From: Labilithrix luteola
GTDB taxonomy: Bacteria; Myxococcota_A; Polyangia; Polyangiales; Polyangiaceae
Length of the DNA: 64,000 nucleotides
Assembly: GCF_001263205.1 (NCBI RefSeq)
Contig: NZ_CP012333.1
Span: 11,141,501 to 11,205,500 of the forward strand
Direction: 5' to 3'
This document shows, piece by piece, positions 52,727 through 60,804 of the stretch. The stretch's first letter is position 1, and each line of letters begins with the position of its first letter. Below the pieces are notes generated by a model, which searched no databases, was not told the origin of the DNA, and saw only the letters and a list, made by a program, of their open reading frames with translations. The position numbers and the translations under genes are program-made.

Positions 52727-53863
52727 GTGCGTGTTCGCCGAACAGCGTCCAGCATCGGACGCGGTGCTCGACAGCTGCCCCGCGTGGCGCGCCGCCTCGC
52801 GACGGCGACGATTTTCTTTTCGCTCTTGCTGCCGATCCGTCGCGCGAAGGCGGACGACGCGCACGAGCCCATTGCCATCGTGTACACGGCACCGGCATTC
52901 TGCGCGACGCAACAGACGCTCCTTGCTCACGTGCTCGCACGCACCTCGAACGCGCGCAGCGCGACGGCAGGTGAAGCGGCGCGCGAATTTCGCGTCCACA
53001 TCGAACAGCGAGACGGCACCCTCAATGGCACGCTCCTCGTCCCAGGGGAGAGCAACGGCACGCCCATGCAGCACCGTGAGGTGACGAGCTCCAATTGCGC
53101 GGACCTCGTCGAAGCACTCGGCTTCTTCATCGCCCTTGCCATCGATGCTCGAGCAAGCGCGCCGGCGCCCAGGCCCGCCCCCTCGCTTGCTCCGCCTCCT
53201 CCGCCTCCTCCACCTGCTCCTCTGCCTCCCACTCCAGCGTCGCTTGCGCCCGGTGCCGAGCCGCGCCCAACGCCTCCGCCCACTCGAGTGATGGAGGCTG
53301 CGCAGGCCGTCGTGACGCGCGCGCGGGCGCAGCGGTCGAGCTTGGTGCTCGGGGTCGGTGCTGGAGGCGTGCTCGCGACGGGAATCGCTCCGCACGCTGC
53401 GATCGGCAGCCGCTTGAGTGCGCACGCAGCGCTGGAAGCATCGGACGCGTCGCTCTTTGCGCCCGCGCTCTCCATCTCTGCCGTGACGACGACCACAGTC
53501 ACCGACAAGACGGTTCTCGGTGGACTCGCCCTACGTTGGAGCGCGCTCGAAGGCGTCTTTTGCCCGATCGCCATCGTCTCGCGCTTCGCCGTGCTACGGC
53601 CCTGCGCGCTCTTCGAGTGGGGCGTGCTTCGCGGAGACGGCGCGGGCATCCCCAATGCCCAACGAAACGATGCGCCTTGGCTCGCGGTGGGTACCCTAGG
53701 ACGCGCGGAGCTCCCGCTGGGATACGGTCTGCATCTGGACGTCGAAGCGGGCGTTGCGGCCCCGCTCGTCCGCCAGCGCTTCGACTTCACCTCGGGAGCG
53801 ACCGCCTTCTCGACGCCGGCCCTCGGCGCACGGGCTGCCCTCGCGCTCGCCGCCCGATTTTGA
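52727..53863 (+). CDS. exported protein with Pro-rich linker and outer-membrane-like domain, heading the sigma operon
   Basis: 378 residues from GTG 52727; a TTG at 52685 is an alternative. The signal segment (ATATIFFSLLLPIRRAKA-D) is followed by a domain of about 110 residues with a Cys pair (APAFCATQQTLLAHVLA; TSSNCADLVEALGFFIAL). A long proline linker follows (PPPPPPPPAPLPPTPAS). The C-terminal 170 residues have alternating strands rich in Gly/Leu/Phe, consistent with a small beta-barrel (LVLGVGAGGVLATGIAPHAA; YGLHLDVEAGVAAPLV), and the protein ends in Phe, as outer-membrane barrels usually do. The organisation resembles TonB-like anchors joined to barrels. It precedes the sigma gene by 126 bases; a sensor function is speculative. 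Confidence 0.65.
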   Translation: MRVRRTASSIGRGARQLPRVARRLATATIFFSLLLPIRRAKADDAHEPIAIVYTAPAFCATQQTLLAHVLARTSNARSATAGEAAREFRVHIEQRDGTLNGTLLVPGESNGTPMQHREVTSSNCADLVEALGFFIALAIDARASAPAPRPAPSLAPPPPPPPPAPLPPTPASLAPGAEPRPTPPPTRVMEAAQAVVTRARAQRSSLVLGVGAGGVLATGIAPHAAIGSRLSAHAALEASDASLFAPALSISAVTTTTVTDKTVLGGLALRWSALEGVFCPIAIVSRFAVLRPCALFEWGVLRGDGAGIPNAQRNDAPWLAVGTLGRAELPLGYGLHLDVEAGVAAPLVRQRFDFTSGATAFSTPALGARAALALAARF

Positions 53864-53877
53864 GTTTTTTGGACCGT

Positions 53878-53910
53878 GAGTGATCACGGGCGCAGACACG
53901 TGGTGATTGC
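53878..53910 (+). promoter_or_regulatory. bipartite motif, copy 2 (candidate autoregulated ECF promoter)
   Basis: GAGTGATCACGGGCGC, an 8-base spacer, then GGTGATTGC, matching 25395-25427 in both blocks and spacing. It ends 79 bases before the ATG chosen for the sigma gene and would lie inside the coding region if the GTG at 53876 were used. Promoter function is inferred from its position before a sigma gene. Confidence 0.48.
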
Positions 53911-53989
53911 CCGGAGTGTGACGGCGACGCTACAAAAAACGGACTTGCCTGCAGCACCGGCAACTCCGTATCCGAGGCTCGCCCGGGTA

Positions 53990-54511
53990 ATGACACTGGC
54001 ATCCCTCTTCGAGGAGTACGCCAGCTTCGTTGCGCGCGCTCTGCGTCGCCTCGGTATCCCCGAGAGCGACGTCGAGGACGCGCTGCAAGAAGTCTTCATG
54101 ATCGCGCAGTCGAAGCTCGACGCGATCGAACCCGGCAAAGAGAAGTCGTACCTGTACGGCATCGCGCGGCGACGCGCGTCTGCGCTGAGACGCTCGCTGC
54201 GGCGCGCCCTCGTGCGGGTCGAACGCGCCCACGAAGAGCACGAGGCGTGCACGGCTCCCCTCGATAGCCCCGAACAGACCGAGCTCCGCCACGCACGCGC
54301 GGCTCTCGACGAGATCCTCGACGCGATGCCGCTCGCGCTGCGCACGGTCCTGGTGCTCCACGAACTCGAAGAAATGGAAATGTCCGAGATTGCCGAGATG
54401 GAGGGGATCCCGGCGGGAACCGTGGCCTCGCGCCTACGGCGCGCCCGCGCGCGATTCGAAGTCGAAGCCGAACGCGTGCGCGCACGACTCGAAGCGGAGG
54501 AGAAGCGATGA
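53990..54511 (+). CDS. ECF-type RNA polymerase sigma factor
   Basis: 173 residues from ATG 53990, normal for an ECF factor. A GTG at 53876 would add 38 residues that read through the bipartite motif, so it is less likely. Sigma region 2 (LFEEYASFVARALRRLGIPE ... VEDALQEVFMIAQSKLD) and region 4 (MPLALRTVLVLHELEEMEMS, then EIAEMEGIPAGTVASRLRRA) are clear, with region 3 absent. A conserved acidic/charged insert links them. Its stop overlaps the next ATG in an ATGA at 54508-54511. No classical anti-sigma gene adjoins it; the coupled membrane protein may play that part. It directs RNA polymerase to extracytoplasmic-response promoters. Confidence 0.87.
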   Translation: MTLASLFEEYASFVARALRRLGIPESDVEDALQEVFMIAQSKLDAIEPGKEKSYLYGIARRRASALRRSLRRALVRVERAHEEHEACTAPLDSPEQTELRHARAALDEILDAMPLALRTVLVLHELEEMEMSEIAEMEGIPAGTVASRLRRARARFEVEAERVRARLEAEEKR

Positions 54512-55257
54512 AGCGCTATCGCCGCGATCCGAACGTCGGGTCCCATCTCCACACGCTCGTCGAATCCGCAAAGCTCGACGAGCTCGACGACGAGAAGCGT
54601 CGCCGGGTCGCCGAACGACTTGGCCTCCTGACCGCGGCCGGCCCCGTGTCCACGGTAGTCGCGAAGAGGGACTCGACACGCGGGACACTCGGGTCCTTCG
54701 CGAAAGCGGGGCTCGTCGTGGTCGGCCTCGGCGTGAGCACGCTCTCGTTCACTCGCACGTATCAGGAAACGCTTTCCGCCCCTCCTGCTCCGGCAGACAC
54801 GGTGACCGAGTCGCCCCCCAGCGCGCCGCGCATACGAGTCGGAGACACTCCGCCTCCCGTCGACGTCGTTCCTTCCGTCGACGTTACGTCGCTCCCAACG
54901 GTGCACCCGCCCCCGAACCGACATCCGGCACGGCACATCGAGCCGGCATCGACCGCGCCGAAGGCCCCCGCCGAGGAGCTCCGTCTCGAGATCGTGCAGC
55001 TCGACGACGTACGCCGTGCAGCCTCGGCGAACCAGCCACGCGAGGCGCTCCGCCTTCTCGACGTGTACGCGCAACGGTTTCCGACCGGCAAGCTCCGTGA
55101 GGAGGCCCTCGTTCTACGGATCGAAGCGCTGCACGCAAGCGGTGATCAGTCGAGTGCCGAGATCCTCGCCAAACGTCTTTTCACGAACTCGCCGGACACG
55201 CCGTATGCAGCGCGCGTTCGCGCGGCCGTCGGAAGTACCTCACGGGAGGAACCATGA
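54508..55257 (+). CDS. single-pass membrane protein with C-terminal TPR/BamD-like region, sigma partner
   Basis: 249 residues. The start ATG overlaps the sigma stop (ATGA), implying translational coupling and stoichiometric production. Residues 1-65 are cytosolic and charged (LVESAKLDELDDEKRRRVAE). A short membrane segment follows near residues 68-82 (AGLVVVGLGVSTLSF), then a Pro-rich periplasmic linker. A TPR-like end (AASANQPREALRLLDVYAQR ... ALHASGDQSSAEILAKRLF) resembles the repeats of BamD/YbgF. The topology, with cytosolic N-terminus and periplasmic C-terminus, is that of many anti-sigma factors, but the zinc anti-sigma motif (HxxxCxxC) is missing. So it is a candidate non-canonical anti-sigma or adaptor. 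Confidence 0.7.
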   Translation: MKRYRRDPNVGSHLHTLVESAKLDELDDEKRRRVAERLGLLTAAGPVSTVVAKRDSTRGTLGSFAKAGLVVVGLGVSTLSFTRTYQETLSAPPAPADTVTESPPSAPRIRVGDTPPPVDVVPSVDVTSLPTVHPPPNRHPARHIEPASTAPKAPAEELRLEIVQLDDVRRAASANQPREALRLLDVYAQRFPTGKLREEALVLRIEALHASGDQSSAEILAKRLFTNSPDTPYAARVRAAVGSTSREEP

Positions 55258-57043
55258 GCCGGAACTTCGGGAAAACGTCGACGGTAGGCGCGTCGGCCTT
55301 CATCATTGCGGCGGTCGCCATCGCGTGTGCGAACTCGACCAATGCCTACACGATCGGTGACGAGGCGTCGTCAGCAGATTCCGGCCCCTCCTTCGCCGAC
55401 GACGAGGACGGCTCGCAGGCCAGACAAGATTTCGACGGCGGACCAGGCATCTTCAACGACGGGGCGCCGCCCGTCGACGGCTCCAGCTGTCAGCCCGACG
55501 CCGGTGGCCCCGGGCCGGTCAGTCGCCTCTGCCTGCCGCCAACCGACAACGAGTGCGACGGCCTGCACGACTTGCCCACGTATCCCTCGAACGGAAGGGG
55601 CGGCAACGGATTCGACGACGACTGTGACGGCCTCGTCGACGAAGGCTGCGCATGCGACGCGGCGGGTACGACGAAGACGTGTTACATGGTCCCCGCGAGC
55701 CAGACGTTCGGCGGAGTACCGGTCGGTTGGTGCGCACAGAACTCGAAGGGAACGGTCGACTGCGTCAAGCCGAACAGCGAGTTCGGTGGCCACTGGAGCG
55801 GCCAGTGCCGTGGCGCGCAGCCTCCGTTCGCCGACGACGTCTGCGCGAACGGCGACTTCGACTGCGATGGCAAGGAACAGAACTCCAAGGCAACGGACTG
55901 CTCGTGCAAGGGAACGCCGGTGCAATGCCCGACCGACCCGCTCGAGACGGCGCCGTTCCCCTCCGTCACCTCGCTTCCACTCGCCGTCGATGCGTCGAAG
56001 TGGTTCCTCAAGCCCGGAGACGTATCGAACGCGACGAACTGGAAGTGGACCCTGCGCGGAGGCGATTGCGACAACATCCTCCCGCATCCGACGTTCGCGC
56101 TGTTCGCCAATGCCACCGCGACCGGCGCGGGCGTCGGCGTGCAAGACGACACGCTCGGACCGAGCTCCAAGGAGCACGGGCTCGTCGCCTCCTCGCCAGC
56201 CGTGACGAACAGCGTCTATCCGGCCTTCTCACTGAGCGGCGACTACCTCGTGCAGGGCGAGTTCGATCTCAATGGCCAGCACTACGCGTGCCAGCAGAAG
56301 ATCGCCGTCCGCGCCCCCGGCATTCGCGCCGAAGCCTGCTGGGACACCGAGGGACAAGGTGTCGATCTCGATCTCCACTTGGCCCAACTCACGTGGGGCA
56401 ACACGTGTGAAAACCGCGGCTGGAGCGGAGTGTGCCCAGGACAGGATTGCTATTACTCGAACTGCAAAGGTGCAGATTCTCCGAAATGGTATTCGGCGAA
56501 TCCCGACAATTCGGTGTGCCAGGGTTGGGGCTCCAAGGCCACCAGCACGTGCAACAATCCACGCCTCGACCGCGATCTCATCACGTGTTCGGTCTCTCAG
56601 AAGGATCCCAACGCGTCCGACTTCTGCGGTCCCGAAAACATCAACGTCGACGCGCCGGCCAACGGCTCGAAGTACGCCGTCGCGGTGAAGTACTTCTCCG
56701 GTTCACTGGCATCGCGAACGCACGTGAATGTCTACTGCAACGGCGAGCGTGTGCTGTCGACCGGCTTCAACCCTGTGACGGGCAACGACTTCCCGAAGCT
56801 CGTGACCTCCGGCTCGAACACGGGCGGAGACATGTGGAAGGTGGCGATGATCTCCGCGTCGGTCACCTCCGGGGCCTCGGGTGTGAGGTCAACCCGGTGC
56901 CTTCGGAGCGCCCTCACCCGAACACCGACGGCTCGAACGCGTATTGCGTCGACAACGCCACAAGTGACAGCTCGGATTCGGTTCGCTTCTTTACCGAGGG
57001 TGGGGCCGTGCCGCTCGACGCTGAAGCCCTCTGCTTTCACTGA
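55254..57043 (+). CDS. exported Cys-rich MopE-like metal-binding protein, interrupted by a -1 frameshift
   Basis: The start overlaps the previous stop (ATGA 55254-55257). An N-terminal signal (AFIIAAVAIACANSTNA) carries a lipobox-like AIAC. The mature part has more than 20 cysteines and the MopE-type motif GNGFDDDCDGLVDEGCAC, a calcium- or copper-binding loop known in Myxococcota surface proteins. Two further Cys-rich sections follow. The frame stays open to 57179, overlapping the next gene by 116 bases, while from 56873 the -1 frame reads GLGCEVNPVPSERPHPNTDG and ends at TGA 57041-57043, 20 bases before the next start. The slip is at GGGG 56871-56874. Either one G has been lost (mutation or assembly error) or ribosomes shift there. 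The repaired product is about 596 residues. Confidence 0.75.
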
Positions 57044-57063
57044 AACGACACCAGGAGAACGCA

Positions 57064-58257
57064 ATGTCTTCCGCAAAGTCCTTTGCATACGCCCTCGGCA
57101 TCGGAGTCGTTGGAGCATGCACGGTCATCGGCTGCAGCGCGTCGAGCGACTCTCCGCTCGGATGGGACGACGCGGATGACGCCGGCCACTCGTCCGCCAT
57201 CCTGCCCGAAACGGGAACGACCAAGGAAACAACGCCCGACAGTACCCCCTACCCGAAGGCGGATGCGCAGAGCGATGCGAGCGCCGACGTCGTCGATGCC
57301 TCCGATGCGGTTGCGGACGCCGATGCGAGCGACGGCGACTACGGCGACGTCGATGGGAAGCCGACCGATCCGGGAACGCTGCCGCCCGCGGGCACCGCGT
57401 GCACGACCAACGATGCCATCCAGCAGCAACCCTGCGGTCTGTGTGGAACGCAAACGCGCCTCTGCGCACCGAGCGACACCGATCCCAATGCTCTCGTCTG
57501 GCAAGCTTGGGGCTACTGCCAGCGAGAGGTCGTGGGCGGGTGCGAGCCCGGAACCGCGACGACGGAAAGCTGCGGGCTCTGCGGGACTCGCAAGAAGGTA
57601 TGTCAGAACGACTGCCGCTACGCCGTGGGGGCGTGCAAGAACGAACCCGTCAACGCGTGTTCGCCGGGAACGATCGACTACCAGGCCGGCCTGTCGTGCT
57701 CCGAAGGTGGCCGCGCCCGCGTGTGCTCCGCCAGCTGCACCTTCGGCAGCTTCGGTGAATGCTACGTGCCGGGCGAGCCTACGCTCATCCTGTCGGAGAC
57801 GCAGGGCGGCAAGGTCAGCAACGAATTCACTCTCCCCGCGACGGAGACGGCCCCGCGCCTCTCGGGAAGCTGCCCCTCTGGCAGCACCTCCAACTCGAAC
57901 GTCTCGTATCAGTACGTCACGCTCGTGAATCCGACCTCGAGCACGATCGTGGCGTCGGTTTGGACCGGTCAGTCGTCGCATACCGGCGCGGGCTACATCG
58001 ACACGGTCCTCGCCGCGTACAACACCGCGACGAAGCCCACCACCGACGCCGCGCGCCAGGCCTGCAGCGCGGGCGTCAACGACACATGCAGCGACACCAG
58101 CGATCCGACCGCGTGCGACTCGAGCTGGGCAGGACTCTTCGGCAGCAGCCGCGTGACGATTGGGCCGAACGCGAAGGCGCTCGTCTACGTCGCGGCCTAC
58201 TATGGCGACAAGTACGGCGACTACAAGCTCACGGCGCGAACCGACAACCTCCAGTGA
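57064..58257 (+). CDS. lipoprotein with the shared Cys-rich module and beta-rich C-terminal domain
   Basis: 397 residues from ATG 57064, with AGGAG at 57053-57057. Lipobox TVIGC (Cys about 22), then an Asp/Ala linker (DASADVVDASDAVADADASD). The Cys-rich module is a diverged copy of those at 25859 and 30013: CGLCGTQTRLC ... WGYCQREVVGGCEPG ... CGLCGTRKKVCQNDC. The C-terminal 165 residues match the 30013 protein (LVNPTSSTIVASVW; GYIDTVLAAYN; VTIGPNAKALVYVAAYYG; final RTDNLQ). It is the last gene of the sigma operon and followed by a terminator. It links this operon to the lipoprotein island 27 kb away. Confidence 0.8.
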   Translation: MSSAKSFAYALGIGVVGACTVIGCSASSDSPLGWDDADDAGHSSAILPETGTTKETTPDSTPYPKADAQSDASADVVDASDAVADADASDGDYGDVDGKPTDPGTLPPAGTACTTNDAIQQQPCGLCGTQTRLCAPSDTDPNALVWQAWGYCQREVVGGCEPGTATTESCGLCGTRKKVCQNDCRYAVGACKNEPVNACSPGTIDYQAGLSCSEGGRARVCSASCTFGSFGECYVPGEPTLILSETQGGKVSNEFTLPATETAPRLSGSCPSGSTSNSNVSYQYVTLVNPTSSTIVASVWTGQSSHTGAGYIDTVLAAYNTATKPTTDAARQACSAGVNDTCSDTSDPTACDSSWAGLFGSSRVTIGPNAKALVYVAAYYGDKYGDYKLTARTDNLQ

Positions 58258-58268
58258 GCACGCCTGGC

Positions 58269-58317
58269 GGCGACGAGCTCCGGCCCTTGGTCGGCCCCCT
58301 CGTCGCCCGCTCGTTTT
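58269..58317 (+). terminator. intrinsic terminator after the sigma operon
   Basis: GGCGACGAG (58269-58277) pairs perfectly with CTCGTCGCC (58299-58307); the loop contains GGCC pairs that may extend the stem. TTTT follows at 58314-58317. It starts 12 bases past the stop of the 57064 gene, as expected for an intrinsic terminator. Confidence 0.6.
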
Positions 58318-58367
58318 AGCGAGGGCGCCGCGGGTTCGAACCGTGGCCCCGTCGCGCGCGCGCCTCG

Positions 58368-60062
58368 CTATTGCGCGTTCTGGAGCGCGCGCGAGAAATC
58401 CGTCGGACGGTCGGCGCGGACGCAGACGTCACGACCGTCGAGCCGGCCGCACGTCAGCTCGGGCCGCGAGCGCAGGTCCGCGGCCGTACTTGGGGCGGCC
58501 ACGAAGATCGTCGCGGCGTCGAAGACGCCATCGTGCCGCTCTCGCGCGGTCTTCGCGCAGTACTCCGTGAGCGCGCGTTCGTCGACGCGAGCCGCCTGAC
58601 CGGAGTCGAAGGTGAGGTGCTGCCTGGCCGCAATCGGCCCGAGGACGGCCACCGTCTCGGCGGGGTGGTCGTCTCCCTCGCACCGAAGGCCGTTCGTGTC
58701 GTAGCGCGGCGGCTCGAGCGCCATGTGCTCGTACGCACCGCGCGCGAGCGCCCAGGTTGGGCTCGGCGCCGGGTTGTCGTCGTGGAGCGTGAATGCGTGA
58801 CGTCCGTCGACGCGATGAGCGTCGAGCAGTTGGACGAAGAGCGCCGTCGCGAGCATACCGCGCGCCCAATCGGAGCGCACGCGGACGACGCCGGCGATGG
58901 CAACCATGACGAGAACGTAATGAAGTGGCCAGATGAAGCGGCCAGAGCTACGGAATGCATTCGCGACCGCATGCAACGGAACGTAGGCGCGCGAGAGATC
59001 GACGAGCAGGTGCTGGCCGACCAGCACGCGGGACGAGAACGCGAAGATGGCACTCGCACCGGCGGCGGCGAAGACGGCCCACCCCCATCGCCCGAACCGC
59101 CACGGCTTCTCCCTGGCGCGCGCCGCGCGAACGAGCGCGTGGGCGAAGACAAGCGCGAGCAGCGCGAGAACCCCCACGCCGAGATATCCGAATCCTTCGT
59201 ACTGACCGTCGCCGTGAGGGAGAGGCGGAAGAATCGTCGAACGCTCGGTGCTGAGTGGATCGAGGAGCGAGAGAACGTTCGCCGAGAAGTGGCCGAATCC
59301 GAACGTCTCGGTCTGTACGTTGCGCGCGATGGATCCGAGGGCAAGCCAGACGAGAAGCGGCCCGACCATCATCGCGACCGCGAACACGGCTCCGACGCGT
59401 CCCGCATTCCGAACGTGTCGGAACACGGCAACGACCGCCAGCGGCAGCGCCATGGCCAGCAGTGTCGGATGAACACCGGCGGCAAACGCCAGAACCGCGG
59501 CGCCTCCCGCCAGCAGTCGACGCGAGCGCGCAGCATCCTCTGGCTCAGCAGGAGTCAGCGCTATCTCGATGACGAGCAGCAAAATCCAATGTGCGCACAA
59601 GGCCTCGTGCGCCAGGCGGAAAGCGAGGATGGGCGCCACGACGAAGAGCGCCCCACCGAGCGCGCGCAGGGCACGCTCTTTCGTGATCACACCGGTCAGA
59701 CGGGCGCCGAACCACCCCTGCAGGACGAAACAGAGCGCAAGCCAGGGGCCAACGAACTGGAGGGGAGGGGCATCTCGCGGGAGAATGGCCTTGGTGACGA
59801 GCGTGATCCAAGGATTGGCGTCGGTGAAGACGGCGCTCGTGCCGACCGGCCAGAAGTAATTGTCGATCCGCGAGAGGGGAAAGTGCCAGCCATCCCACTG
59901 TGCGAAATTACGGGCCAGAACGTGGTAGGCCCCATCGCCCCGAGCGAGCACGTCGAACCGCCGCGGGTCGAGCACACGTGTGTCGGTCAACGCCACGAAG
60001 TAGGCAAAGCCGAAAAAGGCCGCCGCGAACCGCTCCCACCGACCGGCCACGACGTCGATCAT
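58368..60062 (-). CDS. polytopic membrane protein, DUF6311-like
   Basis: 564 residues from the ATG at 60062 (MIDVVAGRWERFAAAFFGF). About 10-11 hydrophobic helices alternate with short loops. The first periplasmic loop carries GDGAYHVLARNFAQWDGWHF followed by PLSRIDNYFWPVGTSAVFTD, the conserved 'GD..HH..GW.FF...WHFPLG......GSS..YTDS' pattern of DUF6311 proteins, which are related to GT-C sugar transferases. The soluble C-terminal 120 residues end in Cys-containing ELTCGRLDGRDVCVRADRP. A role in transferring sugars or polymers at the cell surface is inferred. It is divergent from a GT2 gene that would normally supply the lipid-linked sugar. Confidence 0.78.
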   Translation of the reverse strand: MIDVVAGRWERFAAAFFGFAYFVALTDTRVLDPRRFDVLARGDGAYHVLARNFAQWDGWHFPLSRIDNYFWPVGTSAVFTDANPWITLVTKAILPRDAPPLQFVGPWLALCFVLQGWFGARLTGVITKERALRALGGALFVVAPILAFRLAHEALCAHWILLLVIEIALTPAEPEDAARSRRLLAGGAAVLAFAAGVHPTLLAMALPLAVVAVFRHVRNAGRVGAVFAVAMMVGPLLVWLALGSIARNVQTETFGFGHFSANVLSLLDPLSTERSTILPPLPHGDGQYEGFGYLGVGVLALLALVFAHALVRAARAREKPWRFGRWGWAVFAAAGASAIFAFSSRVLVGQHLLVDLSRAYVPLHAVANAFRSSGRFIWPLHYVLVMVAIAGVVRVRSDWARGMLATALFVQLLDAHRVDGRHAFTLHDDNPAPSPTWALARGAYEHMALEPPRYDTNGLRCEGDDHPAETVAVLGPIAARQHLTFDSGQAARVDERALTEYCAKTARERHDGVFDAATIFVAAPSTAADLRSRPELTCGRLDGRDVCVRADRPTDFSRALQNAQ

Positions 60063-60174
60063 TCGGCCGATTCGCTGATTTTCGACGGCCCCCGTTCGAC
60101 GAGCTGCGAAAGCGGACGGCGGCGAGCGTTGCACGCTGCTACGTATACTCTTCGTCCCTGCGTTCGTGTACGCG

Positions 60175-60804
60175 ATGATGAATTCGTCCGCTCGGCCTGA
60201 GCTCTCGGTCGTAATCCCCATGCTGAACGAGTCGTCCAACGTCGACTCGCTCCACGCGCGCCTCGTCGCGACCCTCGCCCCACTCGGCATCCCGTACGAG
60301 CTCGTCTGTGTCGACGACGGCAGCCAGGACGACACCTTCGACCGCCTGGCGTCCCTGCGCGAGCGAGATCCGAGCGTTCGCGCCATTCGGTTGTCACGCA
60401 ACTTCGGCAAGGAGTGCACGGTCACTGCTGGGCTCGACGCGAGCCATGGCCGGTTGCTCGCCCTCATGGATGCCGCTACGTGGAAACTCGTACAGCTCGG
60501 AGCCGAAGGGATCACGTCGTTCAGCATCGTTCCTCTGCGCCTGGCGACGTACCTCGGCCTGCTCGTCTCGACCGTCGCCATCGTTTCGGCGGCGTACGAC
60601 TTCGTACGGACCGTGCTCTACGGCGACCCCGCGCAAGGATTTCCCTCGCTGTTCGTCGGCATGCTCTTCTTCGGCGCCGTGCAGCTCGTCAGCCTCGGGA
60701 TCATCGGTGAGTACGTAGGCAAAACGTACATCGAGTCCAAGCGAAGGCCGCTCTACTTCGTGCGCGAATCGCTCGGTGGGCGGCCGCCGACGGAGCTGCC
60801 GTGA
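60175..60804 (+). CDS. GT2 (GtrB/DPM1-like) glycosyltransferase with catalytic middle deleted
   Basis: 209 residues from ATG 60175 (MMNSSARPELSVVIPML). The N-terminal part is normal for a polyprenyl-phosphate glycosyltransferase: LSVVIPMLNESSNVDSLHAR, VCVDDGSQDDTFDRL, SRNFGKECTVTAGLDASHGR. At LALMDA the usual DADLQDP and the following 100 or so residues are missing, and the sequence joins in frame to the C-terminal membrane part: TWKLVQLGAEGITSFSIVPL, two helices and the tail GIIGEYVGKTYIESKRRPLY. Family members are normally about 310 residues. The product lacks the DxD metal motif and acceptor residues, so it should be inactive or regulatory. A TATACT element lies at 60144-60149. Its stop overlaps the GTG of the PIG-L gene. 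Confidence 0.85.
   Translation: MMNSSARPELSVVIPMLNESSNVDSLHARLVATLAPLGIPYELVCVDDGSQDDTFDRLASLRERDPSVRAIRLSRNFGKECTVTAGLDASHGRLLALMDAATWKLVQLGAEGITSFSIVPLRLATYLGLLVSTVAIVSAAYDFVRTVLYGDPAQGFPSLFVGMLFFGAVQLVSLGIIGEYVGKTYIESKRRPLYFVRESLGGRPPTELP

Noticed and set aside
53876..53989. GTG 53876 as the start of the sigma gene
   Set aside because: The extra 38 residues have no sigma homology and overlap the bipartite motif; ATG 53990 gives the standard ECF N-terminus.
54508..55257. Classical zinc anti-sigma factor
   Set aside because: Position and topology fit, but the HxxxCxxC motif is absent, so only a non-canonical role is suggested.
58330..58350. GGGTTCGAACC string resembling the T-arm of a tRNA
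   Set aside because: No acceptor, D-arm or anticodon arm can be drawn around it; it is a short palindrome after the operon terminator.
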